The notes beneath the pieces were generated by a model. The model saw nothing but the letters and a program-made list of their open reading frames with translations. It ran no database searches and was not told where the DNA came from. A DNA stretch of 64,000 nt, from assembly GCA_038496675.1 (NCBI GenBank), contig CM076669.1:12096093-12160092 (forward strand). The letters run 5' to 3'. Of this stretch, positions 25,500 through 40,400 are shown in pieces. The DNA is from Rachycentron canadum (lineage: Eukaryota > Chordata > Actinopteri > Carangiformes > Rachycentridae). Numbering within the stretch: position 1 is the stretch's first letter; every line of letters starts with the position of its first letter. The position numbers and the translations under genes are program-made.

Positions 25500-28400
25500 A
25501 TACCTAATCACTAGATGCACGTACAATCTGAATTCAATGGGAAAAAAAAAAACAGATTAAACTCTCTTTCTCTTCTCTCCCTGAAGACTCACTCATCTAA
25601 AATCCATACAGGTGTAGATAACGCAGCCTGTGGTTAGTCTGTGTGCAAGTCACCTTCATCCCAGTCAAAACACTGTGAGTCAGAACATTTCCACAAGAAA
25701 AAGACAAGACTCCCACGACTGAAGCTGAACCAAAGGCATCAAATCTGATTGACACTGTAGATCAGAGGAGGAATTCTGATTGGTCAGAAACTGTTGTGAT
25801 TGGGCAACTTTCATATTCAGAACATTTTTTAGTTTTGAGGACATATTTGGACATTTGTTTAAATGGGGAGCAGATACTGAAAAGTTATGAGTTTCTACTT
25901 GTCATGTGACAACCTAATATCTCATATATGTTGCCTTAAGTTGATTACAAATAAAGCAAAAAAAAAAAAAAAAAATTTCTGCAGTAACATTTAGGGCACT
26001 GAAAATGAAAAGACTGTAAATGATATAAGGTTGTACAACCCAGACTGACTTTAATATGGGATTGCTTTCCACTCTGATGGTCAGAGCCAAAATGTACATC
26101 TGGTTGGCGGCTGGGGCTTTCCAGTTACTGCCCACCATGGTGTTACAAGATTGGCAGTTGGACCTGATCTCGTGATGTCTTTGCATAAGACTGTAGACAT
26201 CTGGTTTAGCCAGACTAGTCAGTCACGTCTTAAAGCAAGACTGTGCAGCTTTTGAATAAAGAAATAACATATTTTACCCTCAACAAATAAACAGTAGAAT
26301 TCATACAAAATGAAAAAGCACTGCTTCTCGGGTTAATACAGTCAGGTGTTTTCCTGCGATGGCCTTACTGACCAATTTCTTATCCTTCTTTAAAGTTTCC
26401 ATAAATTTCCAATCCAATAATTTCCTCTGATTGTGGCTACTGTGGCTGCTGTTCAACAAACATTGCATGACAGACAATTGGAACATGTTTTATTTTAAAG
26501 ACCTAAACCTGGACAGCTAAGGAAGGCTAAAGGGTTACTATGTGTCAAACAAAGTGTTTGCATCTAATTAAGATGAATGAATTTAAAATGAATGACAACA
26601 ATTATGATGTTCTACAAGATGATGAGGCATCCACATTACTATCAGATTTAAATAAGTTATTTGTCACATTTTCACTTTACATTTAAGAACAAAACTGTTC
26701 TTTTTTTTTTGTTATTGTTTAAATCTGTCCCGAAGTCTCCCTAAGACCGTATGAGGATATCATTACATAAAAAAGGAGGATTACCCATCAATTAACAGAT
26801 TAATGATGTTTTCTGTACCACAAACACGCAGGAGATTTATCAAGTGAAAACTAAGGAGTTGTTCTGGGAAACTTTTGCCAAGGCATAGCGCCCCGAGGCC
26901 TGTTTCTGGAGACAGGTACCAGTCGCAGCATGTCTCCACTACTGGCCCACAGAGGTGTGTGCGTGTGTGTGCGTGTGTGTGTATGCGTGTCCAAATGTCT
27001 GTCTCAGCAGACTTCAAAGAACTCCCACACTTTCTGATCCTTTACTGTATGTCTACACATGTGTGAGAGCACATGCATGTTTCTGGCCATGACAGTGACC
27101 AACTAAACTCCGAACTAGATTAAGAATTTAACATAATTAACCCATAAAACAGACTTCAGACTCTACACTGTCTCAGCCTGTATCATACACCTCTTTAATT
27201 AGAGACGTTTACAGTAACAAAGTTACATTTAGACTGGACCCTTGGTTCAGTCAAATCAACCCACAGGAAGTTATATTTAGAAAGATCTTTGGCAACCAGC
27301 ACATTCCTAACTATTAGCTGAGTTTGAAAACACATAATCTGTCAAATGAAGACAGACTCACAGGTAAACCGTGGCCCATTAAGCATGGTAAAAAAAAAAA
27401 AAAAAAAACTCTTAACACAGCATTAGATGGCTGCCTGCAGGCTAAACAAATTATTGTTGGATGGCTGGTAGTTTTTAATACGCTAAACACAACAGTAAGA
27501 CATCCCAATCCCGCCACAAGCATGGGAAAAGTACTAACTGCTATGTATCTGTATCATACCTATTTGCAGTCCATGTTGTTTCCAGGTAAATGCCTGGGAT
27601 GTTCTTCTTCCTGTTCCTAGTTATATCTCTGTTATAAGAGTCCAGCTGAAATTTCTCTTTGTCACGAATGTTTACTTTTTACACGTCACAAGTTTGAAGA
27701 GTTTGCTTAACATCACCAGCCAACAACCTTAACTGTTGTAAAATCCCTAAACCAGTGACACCTGATCAGTGCCAAAGGATTATTGAGATCATTGTAGGGT
27801 AGTTTGGTGACTTAAAAGAATTATGATCTGATTAAAAATATGTATCCAGTGAGTCACCTGTAACAAGCAAGCAGAGAAGTCTAAATAGTTAGCTTAAAGT
27901 TCAGACAAGCTGAATTAGTTTTGTAAAAGTACTGGATAATGTCTCAAATACTTAGCTAAAACTCTTGTAATGGGTAGCTAAATGATTGAAATAGTTAGCT
28001 AAAAGTAATAAATGACATTTGGAAGTTGTGTGCTGTGTGTGTAACAGTGTTAAGTGAAACAGCCAACAGCCAACAGCCAAAACAGCCAAAAGTCGCAGGC
28101 GGATAATATGGTAAATATCCAGCTTCTGCCACTCCAAGGTAGAAGTACAAGTACAGACTTGACACAAAGACCTCAGCTGACTGCAGCAATATGATATGAT
28201 TAATAGTTACAACAACATCCAAACTAAAATCAGTTCAAGAGAAGACATCTGGACTGTGATGGGTGGTGCTGATGAAGGGGTACTGGAGTTCATCTGACAG
28301 AGTTGATGGGCAATGTCTGGCAAAACAGGAACCACTGCCTTACACACAGTGTCTCCATTGTACATGTACAGTGTTTTCTGTGGGCTAAAAAATACACTTA

Positions 28401-31400
28401 CCGGGTTATCGGTCTGGTTGATGCCAAGCAGGAAGACGAGCTCAGAGAAGAAGAGAGCTGCCACCAGGTTCCTGTGGATGGCATGGAGGTTGGAGCGGAG
28501 CCGGCGCAGGAGGCACAATAAGATGAAGGTGATGAGAAGAAGGATAAGGGAGACTGACACTGTGGTGTAGGTGACGATCTTCAGGGGGAGAACATCGCCG
28601 TGCTGTGGAGTGTGATTCAGACATGAACTCAGAAGAACAGTAAACTTTGTTGGACGTTTTGAGTGAAGCTGGAATGACCGAGCTAAGCACCTCTCTCTTG
28701 GAGATATCCATCAGCACAGCAAAGCTGGTCAGGTGATTACACTGACAGCTTATGTGGCTGTTGTTTCTATTCAGCACCTCGCAGCCTTTAGAAGACCAGC
28801 CGCCTGTTCCTCCAATCCTAAACACGCCAACACACACATACAAACACACAAAACAGACTTCAGTAACATTACAACATTATGACTCTGATGTTACTCCTGG
28901 CTGTGACCAACTCACGCGATGGAGTGGTTCCAGAAGACACAGACAGGCTTGGTCCTCTCTTCTGTCTCAAGCAAGGTGTACTCCAGGGTGATGGGGGGGT
29001 CCAGGATCGGAGGGACAGGGGGACCCTCACTGTGGACTGTGGCACTCACTATGGCCGTGTTGATCACTGGACGGTTGGGGAGTCTGGAAACACAAGAAGA
29101 AAATAAGTATGACCTAAAATATTTTTAGTAATGCTGAATGTCAGATTAAACCAAATGTTGATTACATATAGACATACTCTCTCCTACCTTCCCATTCTTA
29201 TCTTGGAAATATTTGTATTTTTTTCTTCTGTCACATACAGTATGAATACAGAGCCCCCCCCCACCCCACGACTCCACATTCAGTTTCTCCTGAAGAACTA
29301 CATAGTTTCATATTAGCCTTTACGGACAGTGATAAATTGGTTGTTTCAAAAGTACCTTCAGTAAATATTATGACATGTATCAACATTAAAGATTAAATAT
29401 TTTGATGCGACATGGAATATAAAGTTTACAAGATATTGTGATTTATACACACACCGGTATGCACAGTGAGATTTCAGATGAAGTGTGGGCTCTCATTTTT
29501 TCCCTCCATTAAATATCATTCTTCATTCCTTGAGGCCTTACTGTCTGAGTGTATTACACATCATAATTCAAAGCTAGCAAAGTACATGAGAAGGTCGGTC
29601 TGGACTCCCATGTGTTCAGTGTAAAAACAAAAAGGACTACATACATACAAATTGCTTTTTAAGTCATATCAACAACTCAAAGTGCTTTACAGTAGTTGCC
29701 ATGTTCAGCCATCCACTCACACATTCATAGATCACACCCATATACTGATGGAGCTGCCATCAGGGGCAATTTTGGGTTCAGTATCTTCCCCAAGGACAAC
29801 CTGCTTTAAACCTGAACCACAGCCACCGTGACAAAAACATATATGTCAACATATAACTGTGCATTGGTTGTTAATAGTCTACCTCAGACTCCTTCGATCA
29901 GGGTCATATCTTTCCGGCAGGAGCTTCCCCAGTGATTTGTACACTATTACCACTGCAACCGGCAGATGGGCAGCTGGTTCGAGGTGTCTGCGTCTCCTAT
30001 CAGACACTGTGTGCTCCTCCTCAAGGGGGGGGTCGGTCTGGGTAGCAGGGGCTGGAGTGGGCTCTGCTGGAGTTTAATTGAAAGACAGAATGATGAACTG
30101 ACCGACTCAGAGCGCAGTTTCAAATTGGTGTATTTTTTCTAAACGTGTTAAGTTAGTGAGGTGGGACGCTACCTCTGTGGCCCTGAGAGCGGAGGTTGAA
30201 CTGGGGGAAGTGGACGGAGGACCCGAGCTCTTTGGCATAGGCCTCCTGGATGTCCTGGAAATGAGGGAATGTCGCTTTTTCTGGGTCCGACACATCCAGG
30301 TAGTCCACAGTTAGAACTAGAAGACAGGCAGAGAGGAAATGATGAAGGTGATGTGATGTGCAATAATGAGCACCACACAGCAGGATTTCTGTTCTTCCAC
30401 TCACTCATGTTGTCAGTAACAATGGTGAAGGGTTTCAGGTAGGTTTTCCTGACGTTCTGTGCCAGCGTGTTGGCGTAGTCCTCGAAGTTGCGGAGCAGCT
30501 GCGCAGTGCCGTCCTCAGTCTTCTGGATCTGTATCCAGTAGTCCTTGGTCTCAGGATCCAGTATGGCGCTTCCTGCTCGCACCAAATTCTGGAGAAAATA
30601 AACAATGAATGAAGATGTAATGTTGTATTGTTGAAGATTACATGGATATCAAAGAGACTAGAGGACAAAACTGTGAAGCAAAGGTGGAAGATAGATAACT
30701 AGAGTGATTGGTCAAGTTGCTCTCCCAGTGAGGATCAACCAGTGGAGGGCAGTGTGCCACCAGTGCTCCCAGTCCTACAGACAGGGTTTCACTACAATAT
30801 AGTTTTTAGATCGTTTGCAACCATTTATTTAAGTTGAAATCCCAACTTCTTTGTAAAGTTTTGTAAAAGTCATTACGTCAAAGTTGATCATTACATTCTG
30901 ATGCGTTTCTTTTCTACCTCATTGAACTCTGCATCCCTCATGGCAGTGAGGTCGAATCCCGTCTGCTGGCTCTCGTATTGTAGCACATGATTCAGCAGCT
31001 GAGCGGCTGTCTTCACGTCGTTGCCGTAGTAATGCGGGGTGTTGTTGGTGGCGCTGTGGAGCAAACGCACAATGGTCTTGGAGTGTTCACTGTCCATCCT
31101 TGAAGTGTTGCGACGCAGGTCCTCATTCTGGAGGAATGAAGGGGGGATGAACGGAGAGAATGAGAACTAGCTGGTCAAGGCAGAGGAAAGCCGAGTGGGT
31201 GCAATGAAACATAACAGAAACTGGTCAATCCCTGGGTTTGAGAGACTTTCAAGGCTATAGTATTAGGTTCAGGTTCAAACACAATAGGTGAAGCACTTGT
31301 TGAAATCTCCTATAGACTGAAGATCTTATTACACTTCACCAATGACACATCAGCACTCAACACAATACAATTTTAAATAACTACTAGTGATCAGTGAGTT

Positions 31401-34400
31401 TTTTGGACCTAAAATGACAGTTTCAAATTTTATTTTTTAACTTGTATTCACCAGTTTCTTTAGATGGGAAAAGGTGACAGTTGTGCAGTTGAAGAGCTCA
31501 GGTAACAACCAGCCTTTCTCATCACTGCAGTGGCGAATGGCAGTTCCTGAAAAAACACAAAAACAGGAATACAAAATCAGATCTGAGCTCAAACGAACTT
31601 ACTCACATTTATTTCCGAGAAATACAGGAGGCAGCAAAGTTATTGATCAAACCATTTGAACACAAAATTATGTTAGAGTCCAATAGAACAATGTATGAAT
31701 TTATACATTTGAATTACTGCTACTACTGCATCCCCTGCCTCATTGAACTACATAATTTAATCTACATTTTTATTTAATCTATGTTTTTATATGCACAGAA
31801 ATTCAGTGCTTTGCACAGAATAAACTTCTTTTTGATCAGATGCTGGAAAAGGCTCTAAATACCTGCTATAGTTAAATACCTGAAACATGTAAAACACTTC
31901 TTGTCTTATTGGTGTAAATATCTCAGAGTCTGAGAGTCGTTCCAGTCTGAATCAGTTTGAGAAAAGACTTCATCCAAATGCGAAGTCTCCCCTCGTGCTA
32001 TTGTTGGGAGGAAGGAATGGCTGGAGTTGCCAGTTGGAGCTCAGAGAGCGCGACGAGCAATGTTAGCAAATAAATTCCCCCATGAGTTTGTGGACACAAC
32101 AAAGAGGTCACCATGGTGACAGCAGTAACTAAGGGGGTAACCAGGAAAGTGACGGCGGCTTTACTCGAGTTTTGAGTCCACGATTCTTTCTCTCTCACTC
32201 CCACTTACACACAGAGCTGGAGGAGGTGGGCTCTTACTGTCAGCTCTTAACGTACCAAGAGTCTCCACAGATTTAACCTAAATATGATAAAAAAAAATCT
32301 CTGTTGGGATAATTTGCCAATCAGAGAGCCTTATTACAGGCTTATTTTTCTGCTTGTGTGTCAGTCTCATGTGTGTGTGGGAGCGTATGTTTTTATATGC
32401 CTTAAAATATATTTACTCAAAAAGACACGACCACACATGCAGCTTAATCCAACTGCTGTTACACAATAACTGTGAATAGCATCTTAAAGACTGGTGTATT
32501 TTTTTTTCCAAAGCAAGACTATATGGCTTTTAAAACACAATTTTAGTCTTAGAGATAAAAAGTCAGCATCTCATTAGCATAGCTTAGCATAAAGACTGCA
32601 AACAATGGAGAAACAGCGAGCCTGAGTGTAGAGGTAAAAATAATTCCAAGCTATTCCCTGAACACAAAAATTTCCCTGAAACAGGAAAACTCAAGCTTGT
32701 TATTTCCCTTGATATAAACTTGGCCATCTCTTAGCAGCCTGGAAATCATCTGATCTCCATTCATTTGAAGTGAATCACAGCCTGACTACATACAGAATCA
32801 AATAATAATAATTTAAAAGCACTCACCAATGGATCCTTTGGGACAGTTCATGGCGGCGGGGCGTCCAAATTTCGTCTTGGGCCACCAGATGCCTGCGTCA
32901 AATGCCTTGGGACAGCCCTCATACACCACTGTGAAAGACAAGACCAACAAAAATAGGTGTAGGCATGTGGTTTTAAAAGGAAGCTGGCATTAGTTGCGGC
33001 CAAGTAACACACACCATGGTTCATATACAACTGCTGGTTTAAGAGTAGTGTGCGATATTTGAATTGGCCCTCAAAGAAGTGCATCATAAACTTAAGATGG
33101 GTCACCTTAACTTTTACCACAAAAAGGAACATCTGCTTCAGTTCCACTTTAAGACACCATCTAGCCAGACCCCTCCACTACACAGCCAGACACACCAGCA
33201 CAGTGGCATGGTGTCAATTTAAGGCTACAGAACGATTACACAAACTGTGATGCCTAATTCATTTCAGCATATTTGGGTGAATAAATATCCAGGACAAACC
33301 AAACTGGGAAATGCTGGCTTGTTTGTGGCTCCTTTTAATTGCGTGTAACCCCACAGTGTTTCATTAGGAGCTATGACACATAGGTTTTCCCTTCTGAGCT
33401 TATTCAATTTAAGATTGTTGTTTGTGAGAGGTGACCAGAAAGGATTATTATTTTTCAGTGCTCCATTTTTTCTCATATCATATATGCCCTTCCTCTGTCA
33501 ACGCTAAAGGCTGTGGTGACATCAACTGTGGAGTTACTGTGTCTCCCTGTCGTCTGGGCCGTGTCTGGTGCAGAACTGACAGACTGGTATGAGGCCTGTC
33601 ATGGATGGTCACATCTCAATGACCCGCAGGATGTAGAAAGAAGAAATGTTTTGCCTTATTTTTTTTTCATCTTCTCCTCATCCCTCACTCCTTCAATGAG
33701 TCAGAATTTATTTATATGGATTTATTATATCAAGTATCATATCAAACATCTCAAAAAGCATGAATTAAGGGATCTGATTTCGACAAAGAGATGTGTACTG
33801 CCACAAACAAGTTCAGAGGTTTACTTCCATTAAAAGTCTGAACACGTTCTGAGGCTCTGAAGAGCTTCATATTGGGTCAAACAGTCAGGACCTTGACATT
33901 CATTTTCTGTTCAGGACTTTGTGGTTTTGTCCTCCATTCATCTCTACTGTATTGTGTGTGTGCGGTCCCACTGCCAAGTTAGCCCACTAGCCAGACTGGC
34001 CTCTTCTGCTTGGCTGGGTGGCGACAAAGCCGTGAAGTAAGCTCAACTGCAGCACCAGCAGAAGTGAGCGACACTATTTGTCTCCTTCTGACACTTCATC
34101 GATTCATCCGGCCCCACTGTGAGAACCGGAACATTTAAAGAAATAATACACCCAACTTCTTTCTCATAACTGTTCCTGTCATAAATACCTCACATCCTTT
34201 ATGTGAACTTCATGGTTTCACTTTTCATACACAGCACATTAGCTGTGTGATCTGGCAGCATTTTGGAATGACTATGGATGGATTATGTTTTGTTTGAAAG
34301 AGTTTACACTTTTCACTGTTATTTATCTATTAGTTGAGATATAAGAATTAGTCTATTGAATTAAAGTAGGAAGGCGCTCTTTTTGAGGACTTTTTATAAT

Positions 34401-37400
34401 TATTGGGACATTTGTAAGAGAGAAAGTTATTTTGGAGAAACCGAAGCTCTTTATATCCTTAATGTTTAGCTTTTTTACTCAACCTTACTACTCTTTTGTG
34501 AGTTAAGTCCCTCAGTTTCAAATCATACATTTCGCCAGCAAAAAGAACAAAGAAATTGGGAAAGATCACATTTGAAATGATTAAATAAATTCAGATACCT
34601 TCACATCCCGTGGGAGTGACTTCTGCGAATGGGTTGTCACAGCGGTTACACTGACGACCTATGACTCCTCCTTTACAGGGGCATTGGCCAGTGATGGCAT
34701 CGCAAGTCCGAGACTCTGAGCCAACTGAGAAACACTCACAGGGGTAGCAAGTGTCCTCGCCCTCTGGACGATAGTGGTTTTCCTGCAGGAAGGAGGAAAC
34801 ATGCATAAATGATCATAGTTTTCAGTTCATCAAAAGAGAGCTAGGAGGAATTTTAGATATTTAGGGTAAGTTGTAAACTCATGTAAGTTTTACTAAGCAG
34901 CCGCCAAGGTCACAATAACAACTACAGGATAATACCAAAAAAGATGCACAATTAGAAAAGAGTTATGTTAGATAACTGGTTCAGTAACACACAGCAGTAT
35001 CAGCGGTATGTTATTAAGCCTAACTAACATTACTACTGGTCAGACTAGACCAACTCAGGTTGTATCAGTAAAACCCCTGAGGGAATTCAACTGAGTCATG
35101 ATTTGTTTTAATTCTTATAGAATGAATTTTTCATTCATAAAAAGAAGACTGAGGTTTTCTTTCGCTCAAATAATGCATAAAAAAACAACAGAGCTATTGA
35201 GTTAGTCAGTTTATTTTAAGCACAGTATTCTCTGCACCCTTTGCTCTAAACACAAACCCTGGATCACAAAATAAACACTCCTCTTTTTCCAGATGTAAAA
35301 TGTCCAGTCCTGTATGTTTTTACCTTGCAGCGACACTCTCCAGTGGTCTTGTTGCAGTCTTTATGAAATCCTCTGCTAGTATCACAGTTACAGGGTCCAC
35401 ACACGGGACTGCCCCACCAGCCTTGAGCACATGGCTTCTCCACTCTGTCATCAAAAACAAGGACATGTTAAACTAAACTCAACGCAGTCCAAAACACTTA
35501 AAGTGAAAGAAAATGTAATTTGGGATTTTAAAAATACCAAAAGTAACTGAGTATATGCAAACAAATACATCCAGAAATCTTGCATGAGACACTCTTCTCC
35601 AAATTGTCTTTGCTCTCCTGAAAATTCCTTTATAGATTTAAGACTTAAGGGGAGAAAGAAAGAAAATATGTACCACAGATAGATGCATCTGTTGTTTATT
35701 CAGTAACACAAATTAAAGTGATGGTTGATCGGGTTCTGGCATGTTAATGACCTGGTATCAGTTTGTACAAATCTTATAGATGACTATCTGTTACATTTAT
35801 CTGCAGTTAAACACACTTGGTCACCCTGCATCTAGAGTAAACTTCCTCTACAGTTTGAAGTCAATGAATCAAGTGTGACTCATTCATACAAACACACACA
35901 GACTTTCTTTCTCTCTCAGGCGATCTGATCTTCAGCCGAGTGATGTGATTTGATAGGGGACAAGCACCAGTATGAGGACAGAAGAGACTAAACACCTATG
36001 GAGGATCAGTCAAGCATGGAGGGGGAATCCCACATCCTGCTTAAGACAGGAAGTGATGCGTGTCAGGCAGGTCAGGGTTCAGGAGGGAAATAACTGCTCC
36101 TCAATCAGAGCTGGCTAATTCATCTGAACTCTTAGACAATGCTGACTGTGCAAACCTGTGCACCACCTTCTTCGTGTTCAGCGAAATTTCCCAATTTCAC
36201 CTGAATTCTTCTTGATATTTCCCTCTCTTTCTCCTCACACATACAGGCATTTAGAAACTATCCAGCTCAGATTACTGACTAATAAAGCTGCTCTCAGAGA
36301 CTCAGGACATTGGCAACATTACAGAAAGAGCAAGGGCCTAACATAACGGGAGAAGATTAGAGAGATTTGTCTCAGTGGGAGGCGAAGTCCATTTTTAGTC
36401 TATTTATTTTTAACATCTGGATGTGAAGGACTCTGTATTCTTGGAGTGAACATTTCAATGGGGCATAAGTGTTGGGTGGGTGATTATCTTTCTTGTTACA
36501 AGAATCCAAAAAAAATAAAAATAAAAACAAGAAAACATGTAGCATCTTGAGGACCTTTGTAGCAATGATTTTGATACTCCCAGTTGCTGCAGACAAACAA
36601 AATAATAGAAAGACTTAGGCAAACTCCCACATATGGAGATGCAGAAACGCACTCGCACACACTTCCTACTATAAAAATGAACATACTGAATCCTGCTGTC
36701 ACTCTTCAGTAATGTTCAGACTATAAGGCTGTTAAAACAATGTGGTGTGACCGTAAATGCTTCCATCCCCTGTTTAACATCTGACAATTGCTATAGAAGG
36801 ACAGCTTTATTTGGAAGATGACTGACAGGACAAAAAAAACCCCAAAAACATTTGGTTTGGGTAATTCAAATTTGAAGGAAATAAAATATGAAGCATAGTC
36901 CAGATATTGGTTCTGATATTTAGTAAGAAAGTAAAAGCTCTTTGCTTAAACACACATATAAACAGAGAGGAAGGGACCTTACTTGTTCTCACAGTACTGG
37001 CCATAGTAGCTCTGTCCACATTCACAAGTGTAGCCATGAGAGGAGCTGGGTTTGCGAACACAGGTGGAAACATGCTCACAGGGGTTGAGCTGACATGCAT
37101 CCACACACTCTTTACCAAAGAAACCTGTGGGATGGACAGAAATAAGTGAGGACCGATACCCAAACCTTGCTGAGTGGGCTGTTTGTGTGTCTATGCATGT
37201 GTGCATTACCTGGGTCACAGACGCAGGTGTGTGTGCTCCAGTCGTCACTGCAGTGGCTATTGTCAGGGCAGATGTTGGAGTCGCAGGGGTCTTCAAGGTC
37301 ACAGCCGTCCTCCACACGGATCTTTAGACCTTGAGCCATGTTCACGTTGGCTACATTGGTGGATGTCTCTCCCATACGCACGCCCTGATGGAGAGAGACG

Positions 37401-40400
37401 AAGAGAAGAAGCGGTGGGGAGGACAAGAAAGGGCAGAAGCAGGAGGAAAAGAAAGCAGAAAGGAGGAGAAGAAAACTAACTGCTGGTCCTTTTCAAAAAT
37501 GCTGTATTTTGTGAGAGACAGCTTTTTTGACAAATTAAACAAACACACACACACATACTGACCTGTATGCAGCCAACAAAGCCTTTGCTGACACGATTTC
37601 CTACTCCAGGCAAACCTCCAACATGAAGAGTTTGCAGCTTCAAACCTGGCAGGTCATTACCAATCTCCACTGACTTCTGCTCAAAAGTACAGAAATGAAC
37701 ATGAGAACAAGAAAAACTTGAACCTTATGTTGTACTGTCACTACTGTGATGTCCTGTAATGTCCTGTACCTGGTACATGCTGTAGTCCAGGGACAAAGTG
37801 GCCATGTATTTAATGTCCTTGCTGTCTTTAATGCTCTTTAATTCCACCAGCAAATGGTGCCACTCCCCATCATTGACGCGAACTTGGGGGAAGCTCAGTG
37901 ATGCCACCAGCTGCTGCCTCAGCAACACTTCCATACGTAGCTGTTGCTCACTCACCTGATGGTGGAGAAGATGGAGAAATTCAATCACAAGGCACTGAAT
38001 AGATTCTAATAGTAGTAAAAACAAAGGTTTGCACAATATGCTGATGATGATTGTGTTTGTGTGCTGTATATCTTACCATCAGGTTGATGGTGGAGGAAGG
38101 TCCAATATTGGCCTGCATGAGGGTGCCAGCAGGCTGCCTGGTGCGGAACATGAGCCCCATGTACCAGGGAACAGCAACGGTAATGTCTGGGTCACTCCAG
38201 GAAACCAGTGCCTCACCATCAAAATACTGAGGAGATGGCATCACTGGAAAGCAATGAGGCAGGGGCAGAATCACTCGCAGGTAAAACTTTCATCCATCCA
38301 TTATCTATACCATGGCAGAGACACCACTGGACAAGTTCGCCAGCCAACCGCATGGCCGACAAACAGAGACAAACAGCTCTCGCCTACAGGCAATTTGGAG
38401 GCACTAATTAACCTGCATGTCTTTGGCCTGCGGGAGGAAGAAGATGCAAACTCCACACAGAGGTCCCTAGGCCTGGTGTTTGAACCTAGAACCTTGACCT
38501 TGGTGACAGTGTACCACCGTGCCGTCCTTGGGCAAAAGTGGATTAGATTTAAATAACAGATATGTGTAGCATGAGATGCAGTGGCCTACAGGATAGGACG
38601 AGCCTTACGAATTTCAATAGAGACATAAAGTAGCCACCAAGACTTTGTGGCATAAAGATTTAATGGAAAAATGCTCTCTATTGTGAGGGACAAATTAAAG
38701 ACCAAAAGATTTATTCGGTGTATCTGAAGCCATCTGCACATCGTATTTGTTTATAGCAGTTATACTTAAGTGTAACAAATATTACTCATCAAATAAAAAC
38801 TACTCGACTTTGTATTAATAGTTTGGTTACTATGCTAAAATTGTGAGCCCCAGTAATTATGACTTAATTTCTAAAGCGCACAATAATTCTTAGACAAACA
38901 TCCACTGTCTAGAGACACGCCACACAAAATCTTACAGACATGACACATTCTGTGGATGTTGAGAGAGGGATCAAGAAACACAAAAACACCATTAACCCAC
39001 CCACACGCACAACTAGGGTCAATCTTTCAATGGCGCATGTTAGTGTTTCCTCCTGTATAATCTGCAGCATGGACTCTGTGTGGGTCCCCAGGGCACATAT
39101 TTCACCTGAAGCGTTCACAAATACACACATACAAAAGCTACAATTATGAGACAAAGCACACATTTGTTCCTGGTAGAAGTTAGCTGCAGCGGTTTGAGTC
39201 TGACTACTTTGCTAAAGCTCAGTCCTCCATGAAGTAAAAAGGAAAAAAAACCAACAATCTCTTGACAGTAAGAGTCTTCCTGCAATAATAGTGGTGTCTC
39301 TCTGAGCATGCTCCATCAGGATGTTGTCATTCGCTTATTAGCATAAACACTAAACATATATTTGGAGTATTGACAAAAATTGTCAATGCATTTTTTTAAG
39401 GGCTAATTGCAATTTTAGTGGGGCTAGAGAAAGTTAGGTTATTACCGCACTGAACAAGAATTTGCCCTCAAGGGACCTTTAACATTTGTAGAAAATTACA
39501 TGCAAGTAAATCAAGATGTTTAAGTGTCATCAAATTATGGAGGTCATCTGCTGCTGCAAGCACGGCTAAAACATCAAACACATAAAGGGCCATTTGGCCA
39601 TCCTCATTTTTACTGTGAGGCCTCATATCTTATCTCACTGTTCTATTAAGAGATAAAGGAAAAACCTGGTTAGCAGTGCTCTCCCAGCTGTTGGATGGGA
39701 GAGTAGAAACAGAGTTTTGACCAGGTTTGCAGTACAAATGAGCTGGTAAGTCCAACTGGAATCCAAACTGAGACTCATAACAACTCCCACTTTCTTTTGT
39801 GAGCACTGCTCAAAAATATTAACTTAACCAATCATGTTGACTATAAACAGATCCTTAATTACTGTAACAGCTTGTTCGACACGAGTCCAGAGATTCAAAC
39901 TTGAGATCTACTTGTCTTTACAAGTTAATGCCACCCATGAGTAAGTGTTTATACTGAGCCTGGCTTTAAGTTACCATTACAGAACTCTTTCCTTCACTTA
40001 GAAATGGAAAAAAAAAAAAAATTGAAATCTGAAGAAAGAGAAACTGTGTGACCAGGTGTGTGACCTCCGGTGGATTTCAGTGTTTTTATGTCGCTCCGTT
40101 AGATGAGTGTGGCAGCGTAAAATAAATGATAACTGAATCTCGTGTTCTTGTGTGGCAGTAAGACGTGTGGAGCCTCAAACCAAACGTGTCAACAAGCACC
40201 AGAGCAGCCAAAACCTCTTCCCAGCTTGCTGTGATCCCGGCCCAGTTCAGATACTGGATACTGGAGCCTGGCACTGGCTAGGCGGCTAACTCACAGAAGA
40301 AAGGGCCAGGAGAAGTATTCACACCTTCACACATTGTTTGGAAGCTCGCCCTGAAGGGGGAAATCAAAGTTCTCTCCTTACCACAGAAGAACATGAGATG

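Larger units (their letters stand above)
29084..32826. other. Non-coding stretches among the GAIN and hormone-receptor exons
   Basis: Introns 29084-29882, 30589-30917, 31128-31451 and 31547-32826. The first carries a fish repeat fragment and the last part of a short repeat. The coding exons within this span are listed separately. Confidence 0.75.
32929..36982. other. Non-coding stretches around the laminin-EGF exons
   Basis: Introns 32929-34598, 34783-35323 and 35445-36982. I see no additional exon, only simple AT-rich intron sequence. Exons in this span are listed separately. Confidence 0.75.
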
